The notes beneath the pieces were generated by a model. It saw only the letters and a program-made list of their open reading frames with translations. It was not told where the DNA came from and made no database searches. Position numbers and translations under genes: made by a program. This document shows, piece by piece, positions 55,129-63,712 of a stretch of 64,000 nt of DNA. The stretch comes from Neobacillus muris. Lineage in GTDB: Bacteria > Bacillota > Bacilli > Bacillales > Cytobacillaceae. Within the stretch, counting starts at the first letter, position 1; each line of letters opens with the position of its first letter. The stretch is taken from the NCBI RefSeq assembly GCF_943193175.1, contig NZ_CALPDF010000008.1:89270-153269 (forward strand), written 5' to 3'.

Positions 55129-55887
55129 TCAGATTTTTACCGTCTCTTTTAATCGCTTACGATATTCCACATATACTTCATCATTATGAGTTTTGGTTAT
55201 TCCTTCGACATTTGGGGAAGCAAACGGTTTCACCTTGTAGCCAAGTCTCGCCAATTCTAATGCCGTTTCTGAAACGAGTGATTGAATGATGGCAATTGCA
55301 GACAATGTTGACAGGCCGCCCACTTTTCCGCTTACGCCCGGTATATCGACAACAGCATCTTCTGGAGATACACCGTTGAAAATTACCAAGTCGGCAATAT
55401 CTCCGATCTTCTTGCCACTAGAATGGGTCGCTGGTTTATGTAGATGATTTTCTTCTGATGTAATGGCAATGACATAAAGCCCGGCTTCCTTGGCAGCGAG
55501 CGCTATCTCGACTGGCGCAGCATTCTGGCCGCCATGAGAAATCACGATAAAAATATCATCCTTGTTCCAGATATGGTGTCTGAGGAATAACTCCATATAG
55601 CCCTCTTGTCTTTCCAGCCAAATGACCTCTTCCGCGCCGCCAGGTCCGCTCACTGTTGTCCACATTAAACGCGGGTCCATAATTGGATGGAAGCCGGCGA
55701 AGCCGCCGTATCGTGGAAAGCAATCCATGGTTGGCAAAACGGAATGACCACTGCCAAACAACTGAACCCAGTTTCCTGCTTTGATCGTTTCGGCTGCCTT
55801 CTTTGCTGCCTGCAAAATGGATTCATTGTTTTGTTGCAAATTCTCGGTCAACGCCTGAACTTCATTCAAAAATTTAACTTCCGTCAC
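55129..55887 (-). CDS. SIS-domain sugar phosphate isomerase/binding protein (UPF0309-like)
   Basis: A 252-residue SIS domain protein with LFGSGHSV near residue 45 and IVISHGGQNAAPVE, the sugar-phosphate-binding loops. It belongs to the SIS_2 group with MurQ- and GmhA-like folds. I chose GTG 55887, six bases after GGGGGAG. As the first gene of the amino-sugar unit it could act as an isomerase or deaminase, perhaps replacing NagB, but this is inference. Confidence 0.85.
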   Translation of the reverse strand: MTEVKFLNEVQALTENLQQNNESILQAAKKAAETIKAGNWVQLFGSGHSVLPTMDCFPRYGGFAGFHPIMDPRLMWTTVSGPGGAEEVIWLERQEGYMELFLRHHIWNKDDIFIVISHGGQNAAPVEIALAAKEAGLYVIAITSEENHLHKPATHSSGKKIGDIADLVIFNGVSPEDAVVDIPGVSGKVGGLSTLSAIAIIQSLVSETALELARLGYKVKPFASPNVEGITKTHNDEVYVEYRKRLKETVKI

Positions 55888-55920
55888 ACTTAACTCCCCC
55901 TTATTTATGTAGCTGCTAAT

Positions 55921-55938
55921 TCGATATATCATAATCGA
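55921..55938. promoter_or_regulatory. Candidate operator upstream of the amino-sugar operon
   Basis: TCGAT-N8-ATCGA (55921-55938), 33 bases before the SIS gene start. A TTGATA and TATGAT pair with a 15-base spacer overlaps it on the minus strand. It may be the promoter region controlled by the GntR protein. Confidence 0.35.
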
Positions 55939-56307
55939 CATGTTGACATATCAAATTTCACTATCATCGTATCACCGCCCATATTCACTGTCAATTAATT
56001 ATCTGAATATTTTTAATTTTCGCCAAAACTAGTGGTATTATGCTGTTTTTCGTGATACTTCTTCGTTCTACTCGTTTTGTGTCGAAAAAAATAGCAGTAT
56101 GGATACTTAAGATTTGCCTTTTTCCGGACCCTTCCACCTACTAAAATAATTTTAAAGCGTCTTTTGCATGCAAACATTAATAGGTTCATAAAAATAGTAA
56201 GTGCCAGGCCTTATATTTAATAGTCCTCACTGTAAAAAGGCACGTAGAGCTGTTCTACGTGCCTTTTATCATATTTGCTTATTATACAATCCGTCACTTT
56301 AACGCTG
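55939..56307. other. Spacer between the SIS gene and a small gene
   Basis: About 370 bases with no gene. It contains promoter-like AT-rich sequence for the SIS gene on its left and a bidirectional terminator (56235-56266) on its right. Confidence 0.5.
56235..56266. terminator. Strong bidirectional terminator
   Basis: AAAAGGCACGTAGA pairs perfectly with TCTACGTGCCTTTT around a four- to five-base loop. It ends the 56-residue protein gene on the minus strand. Confidence 0.88.
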
Positions 56308-56478
56308 TTAGGCGATATCTGGCTTCTCTAAAATTACTAATGAATAAACAACGGCACCACATTCTCCACCCATTGGACTTTGTTTTATTACTCTCCAGCC
56401 ATTTTTAAGTAGTGTATTTAATTCATCGAGATTATTTTTCTTTCCAGTAGTATAATATACAACGATGGCTTGTTGCAT
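56308..56478 (-). CDS. Small 56-residue protein
   Basis: ATG 56478 to TAA 56308, with AAGGTGA about ten bases upstream and a perfect terminator downstream. The product begins MQQAIVVYYTTGKKNNLDEL, continues with LLKNGWRVIKQSPMGG and ends with a hydrophobic strand YSLVILEK. The beta-alpha-beta pattern and GW motif recall small DUF4177/DUF1737-type proteins. Function is unknown, but the gene signals are good. Confidence 0.65.
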   Translation of the reverse strand: MQQAIVVYYTTGKKNNLDELNTLLKNGWRVIKQSPMGGECGAVVYSLVILEKPDIA

Positions 56479-56703
56479 TTTTCAAGTCACCTTCCTTAAT
56501 AATTAATGGTTACACGTGATATCTTTCATAATTGAAACCTGCTCGTTAGCTTTATGTAAAATCCTTATTTTACTATAGAAATGAAATTAATGGAAATTCA
56601 AGCACTTAAATAATGCCCGATTACGAGCTCCTCATCGTGGGTTGATCTTCATTCGTAAATGAATACGTCATTCCAGGATCTACTACCCCAATTTCCAGCT
56701 TTC

Positions 56704-57588
56704 TCATGCCCTAGAATTAATAACGACCTTTCGAATGAGCTTCGGAAGCCATTCATAAACATCTGTGAAAATAAATCCTTTTAATTGTGCTTTCTTATTA
56801 CACATTACCCAATTTAAAGGGATACTAAAGGGTGAAAGATTTTTTTTATCTTCCTTTTTAGCAATTAAGGCAGTTTGTTTGGTTTCGTTTTCGATAAACG
56901 TTACCACCTCGGCCAGACTAATTGGATGATTTGAACAAGCATTAATGGGACCTTCAACATCTTGCAAGGAACACCAAGCTAAAAATTGTCCTGCTTCCTT
57001 TTCGCTAATAAAGTTTGTTGCTGCATTCATATTATGAAAATACAATTCTTCATTCTTGGTCACTTTTTGAATATGAAAATTTAATCTGTTGGTATAGTCG
57101 TTTTCACCTAAAACTATAGGAAACCTTACAGCTACAACAGGAAAAGGTGCTTCCTGAAACAAAACGGCCTCAGATTGTCTTTTTCCTTCTTGATAAGTAA
57201 AAGTTTCTCTGCTGCCTTTTTTTATCTTATATAAATAGGGATTAAAATCTTCTTCCCTTAATTCAGATTCTTTAAACGAATAAACTGCGTTGGAAGAAGT
57301 CAGAACATATTTTTTAGTTTTATCTGTAAAAACCTCTATTGCATTATATGCATCCTCAGATGAATAACAAATCTGATCGAAGACAACATCCCATTTGGTT
57401 CCTTTAAACGTATTCTTAAAACATAGTAGATTGCTTCTATCAAATGTAATTCTTTTTACTTTTCCAGAAAAAGAATCTTTACTTCTCCCTCGAGTTGCTA
57501 TTGTGACATCTAATCCCATTTTGATAAGTGTTTCAACTAAATGCACACCAAAAAAACGGGTACCACCTAAAACCAAGACTTTTACCAT
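56704..57588 (-). CDS. NAD-dependent epimerase/reductase (extended SDR)
   Basis: A 294-residue Rossmann protein with GGTRFFG near residue 7, a YSSEDAY segment, SSNAVYSF and the active-site region TYQEGKRQSE (Tyr-x3-Lys pattern, YQEGK). It resembles the RNA-binding CSP41/dTDP-reductase branch of SDRs. I chose ATG 57588, eight bases after GGAAGAG. Substrate is unknown. The VOC gene lies just upstream and may be cotranscribed. Confidence 0.83.
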   Translation of the reverse strand: MVKVLVLGGTRFFGVHLVETLIKMGLDVTIATRGRSKDSFSGKVKRITFDRSNLLCFKNTFKGTKWDVVFDQICYSSEDAYNAIEVFTDKTKKYVLTSSNAVYSFKESELREEDFNPYLYKIKKGSRETFTYQEGKRQSEAVLFQEAPFPVVAVRFPIVLGENDYTNRLNFHIQKVTKNEELYFHNMNAATNFISEKEAGQFLAWCSLQDVEGPINACSNHPISLAEVVTFIENETKQTALIAKKEDKKNLSPFSIPLNWVMCNKKAQLKGFIFTDVYEWLPKLIRKVVINSRA

Positions 57589-57618
57589 ACAGTCCACTCT
57601 TCCAATTTATTTTTTGTG

Positions 57619-58044
57619 TTATTTATCATAATTCAAAGTATAAGAATTCTGTAATACAATTCTCCATCCGTCTGGATCTTCAATTGTTACACCTGCAGTC
57701 TTCCAGTAAGGGTTCTCAGGGGCTGCTTCCGGATATCCCATCTTTAATAATCTATTTAGAATTTCGTCTCTGGCATCCCTATCCGGAATATAAAAAACTA
57801 ATAAATTATCCTCTGAAGGGGGCGGACAGGAAACAGCATCCACATATTGAGTAAATTCCAAATGATATGAAGCATCTGGCAACCCCAACATGATCCCATC
57901 GTAGCCATTGTGATTTTCAAAATGTCCTACCAGCTTCAGTCCTACACCATCTCTGTAAAATTCTAGAACCTTTTGTAATTGATTAGTGGGTCGAGCCACC
58001 CTAAATTGTACAACAGGTAGTTCTTCTGACCATACTTTACTCAT
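57619..58044 (-). CDS. VOC-family protein (glyoxalase/dioxygenase fold)
   Basis: A 141-residue VOC protein: VVQFRVARPTNQLQKVLEFY at the start, YHLEFTQY in the middle and IEDPDGWRIVLQN at the end, the last with the usual metal-ligand Glu/His position altered to Ile-Val. The start is ATG 58044 after AAAGAGGTG. Substrate is unknown. Confidence 0.85.
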   Translation of the reverse strand: MSKVWSEELPVVQFRVARPTNQLQKVLEFYRDGVGLKLVGHFENHNGYDGIMLGLPDASYHLEFTQYVDAVSCPPPSEDNLLVFYIPDRDARDEILNRLLKMGYPEAAPENPYWKTAGVTIEDPDGWRIVLQNSYTLNYDK

Positions 58045-58102
58045 ATCTACACCTCTTTAAAAATTTTGTAATAATATTATTCATTTTTCGGGATAAAAAA
58101 CT

Positions 58103-58870
58103 TTAAGAAAATTGAGCTCTTAATCTTTTGATTAGGTAAAATGCTAAACAGCCTATTATTGCAATATACAACTCAATGATCCAAATTTGCTTGATTTGTC
58201 CTGATTGAAAGAAGACCAGGGGGAAGTCAATGGCAGCGTGTATGATAATGGCATATATGAGATAGGAAATTTTTCTTATTTTTGCTGCCAGCAACACAAA
58301 CAAGGACAGGAAGAGCTGAATGAAGATGGCGAAGAACCGTTCGACGCATCCCCACAAATAATAAGCGGCCCCATGACTCAGCACTCCCTCTTTTATCGTA
58401 TCAATCATCTCAGCTGGAACCTGGCTGCCTAGTTCGGATTCAATTGTTCCGTTATTCATGAGAAAGGCAAATAGGATGTTGGGCAAGACAGTGGTGACGG
58501 TTAAAATAATAGCCTCTCCTCCTCCCCAGCCGACTCCAAAGGAAATACCTGATTGATAGTCACGGTATTGTTTGAGGAGCCAGATAAAAAGGATAAAACG
58601 GCCAACCTCTTCAAAAATTCCAGCAGCAAGTCCCCCATACAATCCAAACCAGACGGGATGGTTTGCGTAATGAGGAAAGCAAATCAAAACAGCTGCATGC
58701 AGTGCTTTCTCTAAAACTTGGCTAAAAATAATGAAACCAACAAATCCCAGGATTAATGGCTTTTTAGAAATGCCTGCTCTTTTTTTGTAAACAACTATGA
58801 AACCCCCAAACAATAGAAAGGAAAACAGAATCGGGATAAACATGGCAACAATAGTTGTATTGCTGATCAT
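58103..58870 (-). CDS. YhfC-family intramembrane protein
   Basis: A 255-residue membrane protein with about seven helices. FEEVGRFILF, GWGGGEAI, LWGCVERFFA and IHAAIDF are the conserved Glu/Arg/His blocks of the YhfC family, proposed to be metalloproteases related to CPBP/Abi proteins. The start is ATG 58870, six bases after GGGTG. A shorter relative is encoded at 61139-61795. Confidence 0.82.
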   Translation of the reverse strand: MISNTTIVAMFIPILFSFLLFGGFIVVYKKRAGISKKPLILGFVGFIIFSQVLEKALHAAVLICFPHYANHPVWFGLYGGLAAGIFEEVGRFILFIWLLKQYRDYQSGISFGVGWGGGEAIILTVTTVLPNILFAFLMNNGTIESELGSQVPAEMIDTIKEGVLSHGAAYYLWGCVERFFAIFIQLFLSLFVLLAAKIRKISYLIYAIIIHAAIDFPLVFFQSGQIKQIWIIELYIAIIGCLAFYLIKRLRAQFS

Positions 58871-58970
58871 AGGAAACACCCACTTTACAATTTATTCTCA
58901 CCCATTAGGTAATGGCTCTTTATTCCTCTATGCTTAGGGGCAAGAACCAATCAGCATCAAAATAAGTATT

Positions 58971-59834
58971 TCAATCATTTAGGAAATCTAATATATACCT
59001 ATTCACCTGCTCAGGCTGTTCCAGCAGCACCCCATGTCCAGCATTTGTAATGCAGACCACTTCCAGGCTTGAGATAAGGCTTTTTGCTCTTTCAACCGCT
59101 TTATTAGGATCATATTGAACTTCATCTCTACCCACAATTAATAGTGTTGAATGATGGATTTTTCTTAATTCTTCATCAGTTAAATAACTTGCAAAAACCT
59201 TTACTCGTGGCATACAGTTCTGCATCGCAACCACGAACTGATCTTTTAAAGTTTGGTTAACTTGATTTCCTTCCGAACACATATAATCCATAAATTTATT
59301 GATATATCTCGCTGTTGGGAACAATCCAGCCAATAAACTCTTAAAGAAGAAAGTTCTCCTTTGTTTTAATAAAGTAGCTCCAGGGCTAACCGTAATCACT
59401 TTATCAATTTTTTCGGGAACAAGGGTGGCAAATACGCAAGCTAAAAATCCTCCATAGGACATTCCTAAAATATGAGTCTTTTCAATTTGCAGTTCATTTA
59501 ATACATCTCTAAACCAATCGGCACAATCTTGCTTAGATTCCACTTGCTTTGTTGCTTCACTCATATTCACGTCTCCGATAAAATCAAGTGCAAAAACATG
59601 ATAATGCTGGCTTAAATCGTGTATGTTATCCTTCCACATGGTTGAGCTAAATCCGAACCCATGAAAGAGAAGCAATGTTTCTTTATGATGAAACCCACCT
59701 TCAATAACGTGAGTTTTTCCAAATCGAGTCTGAACGTATGATATTTTAAACGGAATGTCCCATTCATATAATGTTTTTTCATAAGCTTCCTTAAATAAAG
59801 TTTCGGAACCTCTTTTTCTATAAATTGTTTTCAA
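58971..59834 (-). CDS. Alpha/beta hydrolase
   Basis: A 287-residue hydrolase with the oxyanion segment LLFHGFGFSS, nucleophile Ser in GMSYGG, an acid near IVGRDEVQ and catalytic His in NAGHGVLLEQPE. Esterase, lipase or haloperoxidase-like activity is possible. The start is TTG 59834 after GGGGGAT. Monocistronic or loosely linked to its minus-strand neighbours. Confidence 0.88.
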   Translation of the reverse strand: MKTIYRKRGSETLFKEAYEKTLYEWDIPFKISYVQTRFGKTHVIEGGFHHKETLLLFHGFGFSSTMWKDNIHDLSQHYHVFALDFIGDVNMSEATKQVESKQDCADWFRDVLNELQIEKTHILGMSYGGFLACVFATLVPEKIDKVITVSPGATLLKQRRTFFFKSLLAGLFPTARYINKFMDYMCSEGNQVNQTLKDQFVVAMQNCMPRVKVFASYLTDEELRKIHHSTLLIVGRDEVQYDPNKAVERAKSLISSLEVVCITNAGHGVLLEQPEQVNRYILDFLND

Positions 59835-59911
59835 AATTATATCCCCCTCTCTAGTAAACTATTTGATAAAACAAATCATTTATATTTAAAGAATGAAGTT
59901 ATTTAGAGCCG

Positions 59912-60301
59912 CTAATTGTCACTTGAATAATTCGATAACTCTATTAAATTTTGATCAGGATCTCTTACATAAACAGAGAGTATTTTCCCTTCCGCTCCAG
60001 TTCGATATACTGGACCTTCCAAAATCGGTATATTATTTTTTGTTAAATGTTCGACTATCTCTTCCATTGGCGTTTCCGTGATGAAACATAAATCAGCTGA
60101 CCCTAAGGTTGGCCGCAAAGCATGCGGTCTAAATTCTTTTCCTAATTGGTGCAAATTAATTTTTTGATTTCCAAACTGTAGTGCTTTCCTCCCTTCTTGA
60201 AAATGAACAATTTCCATTCCCAGAACGTTAGTGTAAAAATCACATGTTTTCTTTATATCTCCTACAGTTAAGACTAGATGATCCAGTTTATTTATCTTCA
60301 T
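59912..60301 (-). CDS. VOC-family protein (glyoxalase-like)
   Basis: A 129-residue protein with LDHLVLTVGDIKKTCDFYTN, KINLHQLG and DPDQNLIELSNY. His8, His52 and Glu of IELS are the expected metal ligands, so it is likely active, unlike the VOC protein at 57.6 kb. The start is ATG 60301 after AGAGGT. It resembles virulence/biphenyl dioxygenase-type VOC proteins. Confidence 0.88.
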   Translation of the reverse strand: MKINKLDHLVLTVGDIKKTCDFYTNVLGMEIVHFQEGRKALQFGNQKINLHQLGKEFRPHALRPTLGSADLCFITETPMEEIVEHLTKNNIPILEGPVYRTGAEGKILSVYVRDPDQNLIELSNYSSDN

Positions 60302-60365
60302 CTTTTATACCTCTTTGTGTAATAGTGCGAAAATTTCCCTCTAATCCATAAAAACCATTTGCGCT

Positions 60366-60950
60366 TTATTTTTTGTTTAGTAATAGCAAACCGCTTCCTA
60401 TGGGCAATTGAAAGATAACAAAATCCTTTTCCTTTGTTACTAAATCAATAAAATCATGTAATTCCGGATAATGTGAAATGATATTATCGACAATGATTAA
60501 TCCATTCTTTTTTAATATTTTTTTCAGAGACTTCCACCATTCCACATACTCCTTGCGCTCAGAATCTAAAAAGATGAAATCGAAGGAATTTGGATGTAAC
60601 GTTTTCATATATTCCCCTGCTTCTAAGACAAGCAGATTGATCCATTTCGTCATATTGGCTTTTTCAAAATTAACTTTAGCTAGATCAGCTTTATAAGGAG
60701 AGTATTCTAACGTAGTTACTAGACCTTCATTTTCAGCAATCCGATCTGCCATCCATAAGGTTGAATATCCATTCGATGTTCCGATTTCCAGAATGTTTTT
60801 TGACTTGGTCAAGGAAATCATGAAAGAGAGGAACTCCCCAGTTTCAGATGTAACATTTCTCATCCTCTTTGATTTGTCCGTTAATCCGTTATCATTATCG
60901 ATTCCGAATCTCTCTAACTCTTTTAAAAAATTCTTTAATTCTCTATCCAA
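60366..60950 (-). CDS. O-methyltransferase, class I SAM-dependent
   Basis: A 194-residue enzyme of the CCoAMT/Methyltransf_24 type: NILEIGTSNGYSTLWMA (motif I), TLEYSPYKADLA after strand 2, and FDFIFLDSERKEYVEWW with the metal-site Asp. The start is TTG 60950, ten bases after AAAGGTG. Substrate is unknown. Confidence 0.87.
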   Translation of the reverse strand: MDRELKNFLKELERFGIDNDNGLTDKSKRMRNVTSETGEFLSFMISLTKSKNILEIGTSNGYSTLWMADRIAENEGLVTTLEYSPYKADLAKVNFEKANMTKWINLLVLEAGEYMKTLHPNSFDFIFLDSERKEYVEWWKSLKKILKKNGLIIVDNIISHYPELHDFIDLVTKEKDFVIFQLPIGSGLLLLNKK

Positions 60951-61138
60951 TGTTAAACCACACCTTTCGCAATCATTTAATCGTTTTTATAAATCCTAAT
61001 AACAGATAGAACATTCGCTATTTTATGAATAAACATGAGGAATGCAAGCTGTTTTCCTTAAACGAACAAGCTTGGTATTCTCGATATCACAACTGCCATT
61101 AATATGACGATTCCTAGCGTCTTGGACAACGATTAAAT

Positions 61139-61795
61139 TCAAATTATATAAACAAAGAGTCCTAAAATAAATACGGAACTTCCAAATAATGCACTTGCTA
61201 GTTCCATGTAAGCAATTGACCTCTTCATCACTCTTGATACCGTAACGTTATAGACGGTATGTACAGGAATCATCACAAGAATCATCCATGGATTCCACGC
61301 GATTAGCAATGCACTCCCAATATGGAACCCGCTCGCAAAGACACGTTCCATTGCTCCCCAAAGTGGACTCCCGTCCAGTTTAATACCTGTTGCGTTTAAG
61401 AACTCTTTTGCTTGCATTGATTTCTCATCTGTTTTTGTCTTAAGACTGGTCAGAATGAGTAAGTTTAAGATTGCGAATATTACCTCAATAAAAGCCCATC
61501 CTTGCCCAAGAGAGAGTGCCTTCTGAACAGTTGAACCCATAAAAACAAGCACGATTAGCCGAACGATTTCTTCCAATAAACCAGAGAAATAGATGATTCC
61601 TTTCGGCTGCTTTTCTTCCTGAATTTTCATTAGCACCATACTAATCGGGATTCGAAGTAAATAAGCTATCCACCAGCCAAGTATTCCAAGGCCAAATGAA
61701 GTCCAAATCATCGGATAACCAGATTTCCAAAATAACAGCCAGAATATCACACTCACGAGGAGGTAAATTGGACTTACGGCAATTGCTTTTCTCAT
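61139..61795 (-). CDS. YhfC-like membrane protein
   Basis: A 218-residue membrane protein with about six helices. SGLLEEIVRLIVLVFMG, SPLWGAMERVFASGFHIGSALL and PVHTVYN line up with the FEEVGRF, WGCVERFF and IHAAIDF blocks of the YhfC protein at 58.1 kb, so it is a divergent relative. The start is ATG 61795 after AAAGGTGA. It overlaps the translation unit of a broken HTH gene just upstream, with which it shares a promoter. Confidence 0.75.
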   Translation of the reverse strand: MRKAIAVSPIYLLVSVIFWLLFWKSGYPMIWTSFGLGILGWWIAYLLRIPISMVLMKIQEEKQPKGIIYFSGLLEEIVRLIVLVFMGSTVQKALSLGQGWAFIEVIFAILNLLILTSLKTKTDEKSMQAKEFLNATGIKLDGSPLWGAMERVFASGFHIGSALLIAWNPWMILVMIPVHTVYNVTVSRVMKRSIAYMELASALFGSSVFILGLFVYII

Positions 61796-61800
61796 AACAC

Positions 61801-61905
61801 TCACCTTTCCTTTTTATCGTCAAGCATAATAATATTTTGCAAGCACTGTCCAATACGAAATCTAACTGTATGGAGTATCAAATCTGCTTTGGGCTCTCTA
61901 CTCAA
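61801..61905 (-). pseudogene. Truncated ArsR/HTH-type regulator (34 codons)
   Basis: TTG 61905, after GTGGTGATG, reads MSREPKADLILHTVRFRIGQ, the N-terminus of HTH_20/ArsR-type regulators (usual pattern DLILHPVRMRI.QAL), then soon stops at 61801. About 150 residues with the recognition helix are missing, apparently by an internal deletion. The YhfC-like gene starts five bases later. In intact relatives such a regulator is followed by a membrane protein gene. Confidence 0.65.
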
Positions 61906-62241
61906 AACATCACCACACTCAAAGTTTAAACTATTATCAAAAATAATCATATTCTCATATTTGATAATAGTCAACCAAATTTAGCCATTTTTTTGTATTA
62001 TGATGATTTACTTACGATTAGCCTCTATCAGTTAAAGTAAGTGAGAACGTGTATTTCTCTCATCTGTTTTAATTTGGACCCTGATAAGGTTTAATTCTTG
62101 GAAACAGTATTGAAAGAGCAAAAATTTACAATCTGAGTTAACTTTTGTTATGGAACATTCTTCTTTATAAAAACCTTTTATTCAGAAAGTCTGGTTTCTA
62201 ACCAAATCAAAAACACTCTTTAGTAGACGGACATCTAAAAA
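61906..62241. other. Spacer with a promoter/operator
   Basis: About 335 bases. The promoter and operator of the broken regulator lie at 61931-61974. The remainder up to the tautomerase gene stop shows nothing I recognise. Confidence 0.5.
61931..61974 (-). promoter_or_regulatory. Promoter with inverted-repeat operator
   Basis: TTGACT (61974-61969), 17-base spacer, TATGAT (61951-61946). A perfect 11-base inverted repeat, CTATTATCAAA (61931-61941) and TTTGATAATAG (61960-61970), brackets the -10 and overlaps the -35, the usual layout of an autorepressor operator. It drives the broken HTH gene and YhfC-like gene. Confidence 0.65.
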
Positions 62242-62964
62242 TCACTTAATTTTCATTAATATATTTAGAGAAGAAGTAGCCTTTGGCCATCCCGCGTAAA
62301 AGGCAATATGAGTTATAATTGCACTTAATTCCATTTGATTGATCCCATTCTTTTTTGCTAATTGTATATGATATGGCAGCTGTTCTGTTTCTCCCATGCT
62401 TATTAGAGCTGAAATTGTGATTAGACTTCTTTCTCTTGGAGTTAAAGTGGGATTATTCCATATTTCTCCAAATAAAATGTTTTCAGCGTAGTTTACAAAG
62501 TCCGGAGCAATTTCTCTTAATTCCTCCGATATTTTTGGTTCAATTCGATTATTCATGGTTTGTCTCTCCTTATTTATCATTTGTGCTTTTCCTTCACCAA
62601 ATGACCAGTTTTCAGCTGTTGATTCGTTTAATGTGATAAAGATATCCGTTTCGGGGATGTTTAAGTGACTAGAAATATCGTGAGCTATTGATTGGTACAA
62701 TTTCACCTTTTGCGATATTTTTCTTCCTGGTCCACAAAGGATGGAAACATAAATCATTTTTTCTGTTCTACTTTTTCCTTCGTCCAAAAGATATATAGGA
62801 TTATAAAAAAAATGATTTTCAGAATATGGTAAGAACAGTTGAAAATAATCATTTTCAGGAACACTAAAATGTTTAACTAAAGAACCATGAATACCTTCGC
62901 TCACTTTTTTAAAATTTTCTTTATCGGATAAATCTTCAGGATAATAAACAGTAACAAAAGGCAT
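62242..62964 (-). CDS. Tautomerase fused to carboxymuconolactone decarboxylase-like domain
   Basis: A 240-residue fusion. Residues 1-130 form a tautomerase-superfamily domain: the start MPFVTVYYPE leaves Pro2, the catalytic base, after Met removal. Residues about 137-240 form a CMD/AhpD-like helical domain (TLTPRERSLITISALISMG; the usual CxxC is absent). I chose ATG 62964, after AAGGAGAGAGG; upstream starts would bury Pro2. A second ribosome site AAGGAG precedes an internal ATG at 62556, so the CMD domain may also be made alone. A DUF4865-like gene lies upstream. Confidence 0.82.
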   Translation of the reverse strand: MPFVTVYYPEDLSDKENFKKVSEGIHGSLVKHFSVPENDYFQLFLPYSENHFFYNPIYLLDEGKSRTEKMIYVSILCGPGRKISQKVKLYQSIAHDISSHLNIPETDIFITLNESTAENWSFGEGKAQMINKERQTMNNRIEPKISEELREIAPDFVNYAENILFGEIWNNPTLTPRERSLITISALISMGETEQLPYHIQLAKKNGINQMELSAIITHIAFYAGWPKATSSLNILMKIK

Positions 62965-63038
62965 AGACCTCTCTCCTTCAAAATAATAAGAGTCCCTGTA
63001 ATCCATGAATTTATAGACTATATTAAGATTAAAAGCAA

Positions 63039-63590
63039 TTATGATTCTGAAATATGCAATATCTCATAGAATGTTAGTGGTTCTGACAAATCCATTTCTG
63101 GCCTATCACGAAAAAAACTGAAATGACTATAACCCCATTTATCTGGATTATAAAACAATAACGTCCCAACTAAGTTATTCGAATCCTCTATACGCTCAGC
63201 AAAAGAGTAAAGTGGTGTATTAACTAGTGAACTTGTTTCCTTAATCATTCCTGAATGTTCAACCACATAGTTACTTTTATGAAAATCACTTTTTAGATTT
63301 AAAGTTAAAGGAACACCAATATTAATTTGCTGCCATCCAAATGAATCTAAAATATTGTCAAAATAACCATCAAAGATAAAATGATTCATTCCTTTTGGCT
63401 CATTCCAGAGATATAGCGGAGCATAAGAATTATATAGATTTCCTTTTTGCTCTGCTTCCGTTATTAGATAAGCCTTAAATTTCAATCCTAAAAAACCATC
63501 CGTCTTATGACTATTGTCTTGTACCCTTTTTCTAATAATCCCCATATCATAATCTTTTGGCAACTTAACCTTATATTGCATTCCAATCAA
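63039..63590 (-). CDS. DUF4865-like protein
   Basis: A 183-residue protein with the N-terminus MQYKVKLPKDYDM and block PLYLWNEPKGMNHFIFDG that I associate with DUF4865. No catalytic motif is known. The start is uncertain: TTG 63590 gives MIGMQY, ATG 63581 gives MQY, and neither has a strong ribosome site. It is divergent from a LysR gene and followed by the tautomerase fusion, a gene set that recurs in Bacillus as far as I recall. Confidence 0.72.
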   Translation of the reverse strand: MIGMQYKVKLPKDYDMGIIRKRVQDNSHKTDGFLGLKFKAYLITEAEQKGNLYNSYAPLYLWNEPKGMNHFIFDGYFDNILDSFGWQQINIGVPLTLNLKSDFHKSNYVVEHSGMIKETSSLVNTPLYSFAERIEDSNNLVGTLLFYNPDKWGYSHFSFFRDRPEMDLSEPLTFYEILHISES

Positions 63591-63712
63591 ACTTTATCAC
63601 TCACTTTCATCTTTTTATAAAATTGATGATAACAGCGGCCTTAGGTAATGTAAAATAGGTATAAATAATACGTGGCATCAGTTATAGTGATACCTTATCA
63701 GAGGTGATAGGA

